Part shown: positions 1 to 6,227 of the stretch, piece after piece | How positions within the stretch are numbered: position 1 is the stretch's first letter | Layout of the letters: each line of letters opens with the position of its first letter | DNA from: Bacilli bacterium | Lineage (GTDB): Bacteria; Bacillota_I; Bacilli_A; RF39; UBA660 | Direction: 5' to 3' | Assembly (NCBI GenBank): GCA_028684435.1 | Contig: JAQUFX010000033.1 | Coordinates: forward strand, 1-10,026 | Length of the DNA: 10,026 nt | Translations under genes and position numbers: made by a program | The notes under the pieces: model-generated | What the model saw: only the letters and a program-made list of their open reading frames with translations | Databases searched by the model: none | What the model was told of the DNA's origin: nothing

Positions 1-1730
1 CAGAAGGTTTGCCAATGATGGTTGCGTTAGTATTATCAACTAATATGAAAAAGTTATTAAAAGATAATGTTTTGGTTAGAAAACTAGTTGGTATTGAAAC
101 AGCTGGTTCCTTAAATTTACTTCTAACTGATAAAACTGGAACTTTAACTAAAGGAGAGCTTTCAGTATTAGGAATATGTGATTATTATGGTAGAATTTTT
201 AATAATGAAATTGAATTAATGAAATATCCTAAATATTTAAATATTATATCTAAATCCATTAACATAAATAATTCTAGTGAAATAGTTGATAGCAAAATAT
301 TAGGTGGTAACACTACTGATCAAGCCTTAAAAAAATTTATTACAATTTATGAAAAAGAAGAAATAATTATAAAAGAACCTTTTGATAGTAATTTAAAATA
401 TTCTAGTGTAACAACTAAAGATAACTTTTATATTAAAGGAGCAAGCGAAGTAATACTACCTAAATGTAAATATTATTTAGATAAAAATAATAAAAAAGAA
501 TTATTAACTAATCATCAAGATATAGAAGAAATGATTAGTAAATATACTCAAAAAGGTATGAGAATTATAATGCTAGCTTTTAATGACAAACCTAATAACC
601 ATGAATTGACTTTTATTGGGATAGTTTTAATTCAAGACGAAATACGAGAAGATGCTTACGATGGTGTAAAGTTGATTCAAGATGCTGGTATAAAAGTAAT
701 ATTAATAACTGGGGATGCTCTTGATACTGCATTAGTAGTAGGTAAGTCGTTAAAAATTTTAAATAATAATGAAATAGCCATTACTAGTAATGAATTTAAT
801 AATTTTAGTAATGATGAAATAAAAGAGATTTTACCAAAATTAAAAATAATAGCAAGAGCTAAACCAATTGACAAAAGTAGGTTAGTTAAAATTGCTCAAG
901 AATTAAATATAGTTGTAGGTATGACTGGAGATGGAGTTAATGATGCATCAGCATTAAAAAAAGCTGATGTTGGCTTTTCAATGGGAAGTGGAACTGAAGT
1001 AGCAAAAGAAGCAAGCGATATAGTTATTTTAGATGATAATATAAAATCAATAAGTAATGCTATCCTTTTTGGACGAACTATTTTTAAAAATATTAGAAAA
1101 TTTATTATATTTCAATTAACAGTAAATATATGTGCTATGACTTTATCTATAATTGGGCCATTTATTGGAATAAGTACACCAGTAACGGTTATGCAAATGT
1201 TATGGATAAATATGATTATGGATACTTTAGCTGGACTTGCCTTTGCATATGAAGGATCAAATATTGAATTTATGAAAGAAAAACCTAAAGATAAAAATGT
1301 TCCAATAATAAATAATTATATGTATGGAGAAATAATTTTTACGGGATTTTATTCTTCGTTGCTTTGTATACTATTTTTAAAATTACCTATTTTTAAAGAT
1401 ATAATACGTTATGATATTAATAATTATTATTTTATGACCGCTTTTTTTGCACTCTTTATATTTATAGGAATTTTTAATGCTTTTAATGCTAGGACTAAAG
1501 CAAGAAATTTAGTTTATAACATAACTCAAAATAAAGTTTTTTTAATTATCTTTTTCCTAGTAACGCTTATTCAAATTTATTTAATTTATCATGGTGGTAA
1601 TATTTTTAGAACTTATGGACTAACCATTAAAGAGTTATTTTTAGTTATTATTATAGCTTTTTCGGTAATACCATTTGATATAGCAAGAAAGACTTATTTA
1701 ATTAAAAAAAATAATAAGGAATATTTATGA
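1..1730 (+). CDS. P2-type (P2B-like) Ca2+-transporting ATPase, 5' end outside window
   Basis: Membrane pump that uses ATP to export cations, most likely Ca2+. The reading frame is open at the left edge: codons from base 3 read EGLP, the conserved TM4 signature (P)EGLP, so the N-terminal actuator domain and TM1-3 are missing. A TTG at base 9 is not a real start. Counting from that TTG: phosphorylation motif DKTGTLT with Asp41, nucleotide-binding KGA at 143-145, TGD at 234-236, hinge GDGVNDASAL at 307-316, then about six C-terminal membrane segments (TM5-10). TM6 keeps Asn401 and Asp405 (INMIMD), which with the TM4 Glu form Ca2+ site II. In TM5 the site-I Glu of SERCA is Ala376 (NICA, Asn373), as in plasma-membrane pumps, so one Ca2+ per cycle is inferred. 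The usual Pro in NDAPAL is Ser314. The gene ends in TGA and converges on the next gene with a 5-base gap. Family certain; ion specificity is inference. Confidence 0.93.
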   Translation, partial: EGLPMMVALVLSTNMKKLLKDNVLVRKLVGIETAGSLNLLLTDKTGTLTKGELSVLGICDYYGRIFNNEIELMKYPKYLNIISKSININNSSEIVDSKILGGNTTDQALKKFITIYEKEEIIIKEPFDSNLKYSSVTTKDNFYIKGASEVILPKCKYYLDKNNKKELLTNHQDIEEMISKYTQKGMRIIMLAFNDKPNNHELTFIGIVLIQDEIREDAYDGVKLIQDAGIKVILITGDALDTALVVGKSLKILNNNEIAITSNEFNNFSNDEIKEILPKLKIIARAKPIDKSRLVKIAQELNIVVGMTGDGVNDASALKKADVGFSMGSGTEVAKEASDIVILDDNIKSISNAILFGRTIFKNIRKFIIFQLTVNICAMTLSIIGPFIGISTPVTVMQMLWINMIMDTLAGLAFAYEGSNIEFMKEKPKDKNVPIINNYMYGEIIFTGFYSSLLCILFLKLPIFKDIIRYDINNYYFMTAFFALFIFIGIFNAFNARTKARNLVYNITQNKVFLIIFFLVTLIQIYLIYHGGNIFRTYGLTIKELFLVIIIAFSVIPFDIARKTYLIKKNNKEYL

Positions 1731-1741
1731 CCTTATTATTT
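1709..1741. terminator. bidirectional terminator hairpin shared by convergent genes
   Basis: An 11-bp perfect stem (1709-1719 pairs with 1731-1741) has an 11-base loop holding the ATPase stop codon. The right arm contains the stop codon of the minus-strand gene. The arms are AT-rich with a GG/CC base at the loop end, and T-rich sequence follows on both strands. It most likely ends transcription from both sides. Confidence 0.6.
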
Positions 1742-2236
1742 AATAAATCCATTATGAACATAAGTGGTTTCATTAGCTATAATAAAAGCTGAACTATCAA
1801 TGGATTTAATTAATTTCTGTAATTCTTTTAAATGCTTTTTATCTATTTCAATTAGTAACATCATTTTATCATCTTGGTTATTTATGATTGAAACTCCAAA
1901 TCCATGATCTTTTATTAAATTGATATTATTTTGATTTATTTTTGAAGATATTATATTAAGCGTTAAATGTCCTCCAATTAATTTTTCACTTAAAAAGATG
2001 CCGATACAAGTGCCAATAGCATATCCTCCAGCAAAAGATATCGGTATAAACCAAGAATCAAAAGCAGAATTTAAAGCTTCTCGAGCAACTAAAAACCAAA
2101 TAGTAACTTCAACAAAAGCAATTATTGTAGCGGTAAGTTTATGACCTTTAACAATATTTACTGTTCTTAATGTACCTAAACATACATCAGTCATTCTGGC
2201 AAAAAAAATTTTAAGACAAGTTAAGAATAATATCAT
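1736..2236 (-). CDS. UPF0316 membrane protein (DUF5698 + DUF2179), YebE-like
   Basis: Small integral membrane protein of unknown function, 166 aa against about 180 for Bacillus relatives. Three hydrophobic segments (about residues 1-20, 34-52 and 63-83) surround the family's typical N-terminal text (RMTDVCLGTLRT, VEVTIWFLVAREAL, FAGGYAIGTCIG). A soluble C-terminal DUF2179 domain (about 95-160) includes the hydrophobic strand and AFI element of the family and ends near NGFIK. DUF2179 also caps YitT-type membrane proteins and is suspected of ligand sensing, but no ligand is established. The start is the ATG at 2236, with GGTGAT seven bases upstream. It is divergent from the cotJ operon and convergent with the ATPase gene. 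Family call is secure; function unknown. Confidence 0.85.
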   Translation of the reverse strand: MILFLTCLKIFFARMTDVCLGTLRTVNIVKGHKLTATIIAFVEVTIWFLVAREALNSAFDSWFIPISFAGGYAIGTCIGIFLSEKLIGGHLTLNIISSKINQNNINLIKDHGFGVSIINNQDDKMMLLIEIDKKHLKELQKLIKSIDSSAFIIANETTYVHNGFIK

Positions 2237-2251
2237 ATCTATATCACCGAT

Positions 2252-2257
2252 ATTATA
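2252..2257 (-). promoter_or_regulatory. possible proximal -10 box for the UPF0316 gene
   Basis: TATAAT on the minus strand lies just upstream of the GGTGAT ribosome-binding site. No good -35 is visible, and a start from this box would fall inside the Shine-Dalgarno sequence. The palindromic -10 at 2305-2316 may be the real promoter. Confidence 0.35.
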
Positions 2258-2304
2258 ATATCATTTATATTTTAATAAGTAAATTTAAAAAAAATATTAA
2301 ATGA

Positions 2305-2316
2305 CATTATATAATG
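2305..2316. promoter_or_regulatory. palindromic -10 region, possible bidirectional promoter
   Basis: A perfect 12-bp palindrome CATTATATAATG contains TATAAT on the plus strand (2310-2315, toward cotJ) and TATAAT on the minus strand (2311-2306, toward the UPF0316 gene). No convincing -35 hexamer is seen on either side; the flank is A-rich. A symmetric -10 could fire both ways, or the palindrome could be an operator. Confidence 0.4.
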
Positions 2317-2321
2317 AAAAT

Positions 2322-2344
2322 GCCCTTATTTAAAAGGGCGTTTT
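2322..2344 (+). terminator. GC-rich hairpin plus short T-tract in the cotJ leader
   Basis: GCCCTT (2322-2327) pairs with AAGGGC (2334-2339) over a 6-base loop and is followed by G and TTTT. No plus-strand gene ends here; the neighbour on the left is on the minus strand. The hairpin therefore either protects cotJ from read-through or attenuates transcripts that start at the TATAAT at 2310, whose expected start is the first base of the stem. Confidence 0.5.
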
Positions 2345-2345
2345 A

Positions 2346-2353
2346 CATATTAT
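2346..2353 (+). promoter_or_regulatory. candidate sporulation-type -10 (CATATTAT) for the cotJ operon
   Basis: CATATTAT sits between the leader hairpin and the GGAGGAG ribosome-binding site. The identical octamer precedes the yutH-like gene, and a one-step variant precedes yunB. It resembles the sigma-E -10 (CATACAHT) and the sigma-K -10 (CATAnnnTA) of Bacillus as I recall them. No clear sigma-E -35 was found at the right distance here. Assignment by pattern only. Confidence 0.35.
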
Positions 2354-2370
2354 AAATTGGAGGAGATAAA

Positions 2371-2781
2371 ATGTACAAAGAATATATAGATGAATTTTTA
2401 TTAAAAGATTACTTTAATTTAAAGAAAGATAACGGAATTTTAATCCCAATTGAAGGATTAACAATAGGTAATTTATTTTATGATTTATATAGTCCTTATA
2501 AAAATTATAAACCTAGAGAATTAAAATCTGATAGCCAAAAAGGTTGTTTATTATTAAAAATTCAATCATTATGTTTAGCGGTTAATGATTTAAATCTATA
2601 TTTAGATATATATCCAGAGGATCAAGAAGCATTTCATTTATTTAAAAATTATATATCTGAATTAGAGAATTTAACTAAAACATATTCAGAAAATTATGAT
2701 GTATTAGATTTGCGTCATGATGTAGGCCAAAATTTCACTTGGCATAAAAAGCCATGGACATGGGAGGTAAAAGATGTATAA
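2371..2781 (+). CDS. cotJB: CotJA-CotJB fusion, spore coat-associated protein
   Basis: Protein of 136 aa, longer than a usual CotJB (about 85-90 aa). Residues from about 56 to 136 are CotJB: a helical stretch around LNLYLDIYPEDQEAF, a second helix ending in YSENYDVL, and the aromatic C-terminus PWTWEV. Residues about 20-50 resemble the other small cotJ protein, CotJA: IEGLTIGNLFYDLYSPY matches the CotJA pattern EALxRGTLFPxLYxPY. It therefore looks like a CotJA-CotJB fusion; a separate cotJA is not present upstream. In Bacillus these are spore coat components made in the mother cell. The start ATG has a strong GGAGGAG at 2359-2365. The end overlaps cotJC by 8 bases, and its codons for WEV carry the cotJC ribosome-binding site, so translation is probably coupled. 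Confidence 0.87.
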   Translation: MYKEYIDEFLLKDYFNLKKDNGILIPIEGLTIGNLFYDLYSPYKNYKPRELKSDSQKGCLLLKIQSLCLAVNDLNLYLDIYPEDQEAFHLFKNYISELENLTKTYSENYDVLDLRHDVGQNFTWHKKPWTWEVKDV

Positions 2782-3331
2782 ATATGATAAAAAATTACCA
2801 TACCCAGTTGATGTAAAGAAAAAAGATGTTAAAATGGCTAAACTTATTATAACTCAGTTTGGAGGTCCAAATGGTGAATTAGGTGCTTTTTTAAGATATT
2901 TTTGCCATAAATTTTCTATGCCAACTCCTGAAGGAGCAGCCTTATTAAATGATATTGCAACTGAAGAAATGGGACATTGTGAAATGGTATGTACCATGGT
3001 TTATCAATTAATAAAAGATGCTTCTTTAGATGAATTAAAACAACATGATTTAACTGCAAATTATATTGAACATGGTAAAGGAATATATCCTAGTGATAGT
3101 TTTGGGAATCCGTTTACGGCTGGTTCTTTACAATCAATGGGAGATCCTATTACTGATTTAGCTGAAGATATGGCTGCTGAAGAAAAAGCAAGATCAACTT
3201 ATGAGAATTTAATTGATATGACCGAAGACCCTGATTTAATTAATCCATTATTATTCTTAAGACAAAGAGAAATAGTTCACTTTGCTCGATTTAAAGAATT
3301 ACATGATAAATATAAGAAAATGGGATATTAA
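2774..3331 (+). CDS. cotJC: CotJC, manganese-catalase-like spore coat protein
   Basis: Ferritin-fold dinuclear-metal protein of 185 aa, the length of Bacillus CotJC (about 189). The Mn-catalase ligand set can be followed: Glu35 (NGELGAF), Glu65 and His68 (EEMGH), Glu137 (AAEEKAR) and Glu166/His169 (REIVH). The hydrophobic helices of the four-helix bundle are intact, so peroxide dismutation at the spore or cell surface is plausible. The short form lacks the long C-terminal extension of full Mn catalases. The ribosome-binding site GGGAGGT (2762-2768) lies within the end of the CotJB reading frame. CotJC proteins also occur in non-sporulating bacteria as plain catalases, so the gene alone does not prove sporulation; yunB and the yutH-like gene nearby strengthen that reading. 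Confidence 0.95.
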   Translation: MYKYDKKLPYPVDVKKKDVKMAKLIITQFGGPNGELGAFLRYFCHKFSMPTPEGAALLNDIATEEMGHCEMVCTMVYQLIKDASLDELKQHDLTANYIEHGKGIYPSDSFGNPFTAGSLQSMGDPITDLAEDMAAEEKARSTYENLIDMTEDPDLINPLLFLRQREIVHFARFKELHDKYKKMGY

Positions 3332-3359
3332 TGAAGAATAATTTCTTCATTTTTATTTT
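3331..3359 (+). terminator. intrinsic terminator of the cotJ operon
   Basis: An 8-bp stem (3331-3338 with 3343-3350) and 4-base loop begin on the last base of the cotJC stop codon, followed by TTTT-A-TTTT. It runs directly into the next promoter. Confidence 0.75.
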
Positions 3360-3365
3360 ATAATA

Positions 3366-3374
3366 TGATATACT
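3366..3374 (+). promoter_or_regulatory. extended -10 promoter (TG-A-TATACT)
   Basis: TG at 3366-3367, one base, then TATACT at 3369-3374, about 10 bases after the cotJ terminator. The -35 is poor (TTCATT at 3346-3351, 17-base spacer), as is usual for extended -10 promoters. The expected start is near 3381, giving a leader of about 22 bases that holds GGAAGAG. Confidence 0.6.
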
Positions 3375-3402
3375 TTAATAGTAAAGGAAGAGTGAAAAAA
3401 TA

Positions 3403-3918
3403 ATGAATAAAAAAGAATATAAAAAAAGATATATCCAATTATTTTTATTATTATTAGGAATTATTTTAATCACTATTGCAGCTAGCAATCTTTATCGTCA
3501 TTATTTAGATAATCAAATAAATAATAGTTATATTTCTAAACATGTTGCTAATATTCAATATAACGAAATTCAAAATGCTATGCTTGAATTTAGTAGCGAT
3601 ACTTTTTTATATATTAGCTATACAGGCGATTCAGATATTAGAGATTTTGAAGTAAAGTTAAAAAAAGTATTAAGAGATAATGAATTAATTGATAATATGG
3701 TTTATTTAAATATTACCGATTTAATGAATGATGAGAATTATATTGAAAAATTAAATAATATTTTAAAATTAAAAGATATTAAAATTACTAATGTACCTGC
3801 TATAATTTATTTTAAAGATAATAAAGTAATAGATTTAATAGATAGTAAAAATTCGAAGATTGATGTTGGTAGATTCACCCAATTATTAGAAAAATATGAA
3901 ATAATTAGTGAAATATGA
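3403..3918 (+). CDS. membrane-anchored thioredoxin-fold protein lacking CxxC
   Basis: Protein of 171 aa with a single N-terminal membrane anchor (about residues 11-30) after a Lys/Arg-rich start, and an extracytoplasmic domain. The domain reads like a thioredoxin fold: a beta strand FLYISYTGDSD (68-78), a helix around DFEVKLKKVL, a strand MVYLNIT (99-105), the cis-proline element VPAIIYF (131-137) and a final helix. At the active-site turn, compared with the bacteriocin-accessory type pattern of CPxC followed by FE, the window has DSDIRDFE, so both cysteines are absent. A redox role is therefore unlikely; a scaffold or chaperone role is possible. It overlaps trmL by 4 bases (ATGA), which suggests coupled translation, although the functions look unrelated. 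The start has GGAAGAG upstream. The fold call is by motif reading only. Confidence 0.7.
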   Translation: MNKKEYKKRYIQLFLLLLGIILITIAASNLYRHYLDNQINNSYISKHVANIQYNEIQNAMLEFSSDTFLYISYTGDSDIRDFEVKLKKVLRDNELIDNMVYLNITDLMNDENYIEKLNNILKLKDIKITNVPAIIYFKDNKVIDLIDSKNSKIDVGRFTQLLEKYEIISEI

Positions 3919-4424
3919 TAAATATCGTCCTACATGAACCGCTTATTCCTGGAAATACCGGAAATATAATGAGAACTTGTGTTGCTACTAATACCAAGCT
4001 TCATTTAATAAAACCATTAGGTTTTAGTTTAGATGAAAAAAGTATTAAAAGAAGTGGTGTCAATTATATTAAAGATTGTTCTTATAATATATATGAGAAT
4101 ATAGATGAATTTTTTAGACAAAATAAAGGTAAGTATTATTTTTTAACTAGGTATGGGAAAAAACCACATACTAGTTTTGACTATGGAGATAAAGAAGAAA
4201 ATATTTATTTTATTTTTGGAAAAGAAACTACTGGTATTCCTAAAAAAATATTACGATCTTATTTAGATAAATGTATGAGAATTCCTACTACTGATAAAGT
4301 CAGAGCTTTAAATTTATCAAATTGTGTTGCTATAATGCTCTATGAAGCTTTAAGACAACAAAATTATCCGAATTTGTTATTTGAAGAGCCTCATAAAAGT
4401 GCTAATTATTTAGAAGAAAATTAA
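3915..4424 (+). CDS. trmL: tRNA (cytidine/uridine-2'-O-)-methyltransferase TrmL
   Basis: SPOUT-family methyltransferase of 169 aa, within the normal range (about 155-170). It adds a 2'-O-methyl group to the wobble base 34 of tRNA-Leu isoacceptors with S-adenosylmethionine. The motifs are in order: EPLIPGNTGNIMRTC (8-22, RNA and fold motif), FGKETTGIP (101-109, glycine loop of the SAM-binding knot) and RALNLSNCVAIMLYEALRQ (130-148, knot motif 3). The family usually has VRSLNLS where this has VRALNLS. The start ATG overlaps the previous stop as ATGA, with no strong ribosome-binding site, so reinitiation is likely. Its substrate class, tRNA-Leu(UAA), is encoded at the right end of this window; I treat that as coincidence. 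Confidence 0.93.
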   Translation: MINIVLHEPLIPGNTGNIMRTCVATNTKLHLIKPLGFSLDEKSIKRSGVNYIKDCSYNIYENIDEFFRQNKGKYYFLTRYGKKPHTSFDYGDKEENIYFIFGKETTGIPKKILRSYLDKCMRIPTTDKVRALNLSNCVAIMLYEALRQQNYPNLLFEEPHKSANYLEEN

Positions 4425-4446
4425 AAAGGATTAAAAAATCCTTTTT
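4423..4446. terminator. bidirectional terminator between trmL and ferredoxin gene
   Basis: A perfect 10-bp stem (AAAAAGGATT at 4423-4432 with AATCCTTTTT at 4437-4446) has an AAAA loop, giving T-tracts on both strands. It serves trmL on the plus strand and the ferredoxin gene on the minus strand, whose stop lies two bases away. Confidence 0.85.
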
Positions 4447-4447
4447 A

Positions 4448-4630
4448 TTATTCAGTTATAATAATTGCTCCAGTTGGGCACATATTAGCAATATTAATAA
4501 CATCATCATTAACTATTTGTTTAACTACATCGCTTTTACCATTATCATCATAATTAAACACTTCGTTATTCATTTGGATACATAATCCGCAAGATATACA
4601 AGAGTCTTTTATTATTTCAACTTTCTTCAT
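4448..4630 (-). CDS. single-cluster [4Fe-4S] ferredoxin, 60 aa
   Basis: Small electron-carrier protein of 60 aa. Three cysteines CISCGLC (Cys11, Cys14, Cys17) and a distant CP (Cys51-Pro52, in MCPTGAI) are the ligand set of a monocluster [4Fe-4S] ferredoxin like the Bacillus Fer protein or the Thermotoga type. The acidic core fits an electron-transfer surface. I chose the ATG at 4630 because it has a perfect GGAGG at 4635-4639; the same frame continues upstream to another ATG at 4750, but that 100-residue version has no ribosome-binding site, has a non-ferredoxin N-terminus and would overlap the divergent gene at 4731. The partner enzyme is not visible in the window. Confidence 0.93.
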   Translation of the reverse strand: MKKVEIIKDSCISCGLCIQMNNEVFNYDDNGKSDVVKQIVNDDVINIANMCPTGAIIITE

Positions 4631-4645
4631 AAATCCTCCATAAAT

Positions 4646-4675
4646 ATTATAGCGACTTTTAAGATAAGAAATCAA
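4646..4675 (-). promoter_or_regulatory. promoter of the ferredoxin gene
   Basis: On the minus strand, TTGATT (4675-4670) is followed after 18 bases by TATAAT (4651-4646). The expected start near 4639 leaves a leader of only about 10 bases, made up almost entirely of the GGAGG ribosome-binding site. Confidence 0.65.
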
Positions 4676-4701
4676 GATATATTCCAATTGTTTACATTTT
4701 A

Positions 4702-4713
4702 TGATATTATAAT
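4702..4713 (+). promoter_or_regulatory. -10 region of the 4731 gene (TG-A-TATTATAAT)
   Basis: TG at 4702-4703 is followed by overlapping -10 candidates TATTAT (4705-4710, extended) and TATAAT (4708-4713). No good -35 is seen at the expected spacing. A GGTGAT ribosome-binding site lies at 4722-4727. Confidence 0.55.
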
Positions 4714-4730
4714 TACAGAGTGGTGATTTT

Positions 4731-5480
4731 ATGAATTCGCGTATGGACAAGTATGAATTTGATACTCCTGATTATAAAAAAAGAACGGAATTAAAAGCTA
4801 GTTTGTATCAAAATAATGAAATTGAAAATTATTGTAAGATAGATTTAAACTCTAACATATCAGTTTTAAAAACTGATAGTAAAAATATTGATGTTGATAA
4901 AATTAGAGAAATGCTTGATAAAAAATATCGTGATAATATGCCAAGAAGAAAATCTATTGCATTAGATTATGAGACTGAAGAAGTTAAAGAAGAAGATGAT
5001 CTATTTGATACTAAAGAATATGATATAAATGAAATAATTGCTAAAGCTAAGTCGGAACAATCAGTTGATTATTTGCAAGATAGATTAAAGAAAATTAATA
5101 ATACTAATAATGATATATTAGAAAAATTAAATATTAATAAATCAGATTTTAAGAAACTTGATGATGAAAAAGAATTAATGACTTTAATTAATACTATTAC
5201 GCAATTAGAAATAGAAAATCAAGAAAAAGCTAAAAATGAAGCCGCCGATTTACTTGATTTAAATGTGACCGAACAAATTGATTCAGTTACTAATGAAAGT
5301 ACTTTTTTTACAGGTAATATGAAAGTCCAAGAAAAAGATTATGAAGATTTTAAAGATATTCAAAAAGATATAAAATCTACTTCAGTATTAATAAAATTAT
5401 TAGTATTTGTCTTTATTATTATAATTGTTGCTTTAATATTATTTGTATTAAATGATTATTTAAATTTAGAACTATTTTAA
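4731..5480 (+). CDS. unrecognised acidic protein with C-terminal membrane anchor
   Basis: I do not recognise this 249-aa protein. It is soluble, highly charged and mostly helical for residues 1-218, with a lysine/arginine cluster around MPRRKS (about 74-79), an acidic stretch EEVKEEDD (about 87-94) and coiled-coil-like heptads from about 100 to 180. A single strongly hydrophobic segment (about 219-240, rich in Ile, Val and Phe) is followed by only nine residues. That is the plan of a tail-anchored protein with its bulk in the cytoplasm. There is no signal peptide. The start ATG has GGTGAT at 4722-4727. It has its own promoter and terminator and stands directly before yunB. A role at the membrane in the sporulation or envelope theme of this region is a guess from location alone. 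Confidence 0.8.
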   Translation: MNSRMDKYEFDTPDYKKRTELKASLYQNNEIENYCKIDLNSNISVLKTDSKNIDVDKIREMLDKKYRDNMPRRKSIALDYETEEVKEEDDLFDTKEYDINEIIAKAKSEQSVDYLQDRLKKINNTNNDILEKLNINKSDFKKLDDEKELMTLINTITQLEIENQEKAKNEAADLLDLNVTEQIDSVTNESTFFTGNMKVQEKDYEDFKDIQKDIKSTSVLIKLLVFVFIIIIVALILFVLNDYLNLELF

Positions 5481-5495
5481 TATAGCTCTTTTTTT
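5468..5495 (+). terminator. intrinsic terminator overlapping the 4731 gene's stop codon
   Basis: AGA-A-CTAT (5468-5475) pairs with ATAG-C-TCT (5482-5489) with one A/C mismatch and a 6-base loop, followed by a run of seven T (5489-5495). The stop codon is in the loop. The yunB -10 box begins five bases after the T-run. Confidence 0.6.
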
Positions 5496-5505
5496 ATCAT
5501 ATACT
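5478..5505 (+). promoter_or_regulatory. candidate sigma-E-like promoter of yunB, leaderless
   Basis: CATATACT (5498-5505) matches 7 of 8 positions of the Bacillus sigma-E -10 CATACAHT as I recall it. TAATATA at 5478-5484 matches 6 of 7 of KMATATT, with a 13-base spacer (14-15 is usual). Read as sigma-A, TTAATA at 5477-5482 and TATACT at 5500-5505 have a 17-base spacer, so that alternative stands. ATG follows the box after only TAAAT, and there is no Shine-Dalgarno sequence. Confidence 0.5.
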
Positions 5506-5510
5506 TAAAT

Positions 5511-6227
5511 ATGAAAAGAGTTAAATATAAAAAAAGAATTAATATAAAAAAAAAGAGAATTATATTTATAATAATTTTAGCTATTGTAGTTAATACAATC
5601 TTTTTTCTTATAATTTTTATTACGAAATTCAGTGATACTATTGAAGAAAGTGCCAAAAAAGAATTAAAAGAAATAACGACTAATATTGTTATAAAACATT
5701 TAACTAAAGAAAACTTAATGAAAGTTTCGATGGAAGAATTAATTATTATAAATAAAGATAAAGAAGATGTTATAACTCATGTTGATTTTAAATTAGATAA
5801 AGGTTATGAAGTTATATTAAATATTAAAGAAAAAATAGAAAATGAAATAATAGATTTAAAAAAAGGTAAACTTTATTCACCGGCTATAGCATTTAATGAA
5901 AATTTAGTATTAAAAGTTCCTTATTATGCTTGGTCTGATAATATATTATTAATGAATTTAGGTCCTAAAATATATATTAAAGTAAATTTACTAGAAAATG
6001 TAAGAGGAGATCTTTATACTAAAGTAACTAGTTATGGTATTAATAGTTTGTTAGTGAATTTATATATTACTATATATATTAAAGAAAGCTTATTATATCC
6101 GGCTAGTTCTGAGCAAATAGAATATAAATTTGATATGTTAGTAGCTTCTAAAGTTATTCAAGGAAAAATACCTAGTTTCTATAATGGTTTTTTAGAAAGT
6201 AAAAGTGATGTAATCAATTTAAAATAA
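5511..6227 (+). CDS. yunB: YunB-like sporulation protein
   Basis: Membrane protein of 238 aa, close to Bacillus YunB (about 250). A basic N-terminus (14 Lys/Arg in the first 16 residues or so) precedes one membrane segment (about 18-38), leaving a large extracytoplasmic domain. The YunB signatures are clear: NLGPKI (149-154), the KVTSYGIN element (171-178), alternating beta strands NLYITIYI, then IQGKIPSFYNG (216-226). In B. subtilis yunB is needed for efficient spore formation and, to my memory, is in the sigma-E regulon; the molecular role is not known. The ATG at 5511 has no ribosome-binding site and sits five bases after the -10 box, so the mRNA is probably leaderless; no better in-frame start is available nearby. 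It is monocistronic, with terminators on both sides. Confidence 0.9.
   Translation: MKRVKYKKRINIKKKRIIFIIILAIVVNTIFFLIIFITKFSDTIEESAKKELKEITTNIVIKHLTKENLMKVSMEELIIINKDKEDVITHVDFKLDKGYEVILNIKEKIENEIIDLKKGKLYSPAIAFNENLVLKVPYYAWSDNILLMNLGPKIYIKVNLLENVRGDLYTKVTSYGINSLLVNLYITIYIKESLLYPASSEQIEYKFDMLVASKVIQGKIPSFYNGFLESKSDVINLK

Noticed and set aside
677..874. 65-codon minus-strand open frame inside the P-type ATPase gene
   Set aside because: Fully inside a strongly conserved gene, has no recognisable family and no ribosome-binding site; a shadow frame.
2237..2370. Riboswitch or T-box in the cotJ leader
   Set aside because: Only one short hairpin is present; there is no T-box sequence and no conserved riboswitch core.
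4631..4750. N-terminal extension of the ferredoxin to an ATG at 4750
   Set aside because: No ribosome-binding site there, no ferredoxin-like sequence in the extension, and it overlaps the divergent 4731 gene; GGAGG at 4635-4639 fixes the start at 4630.
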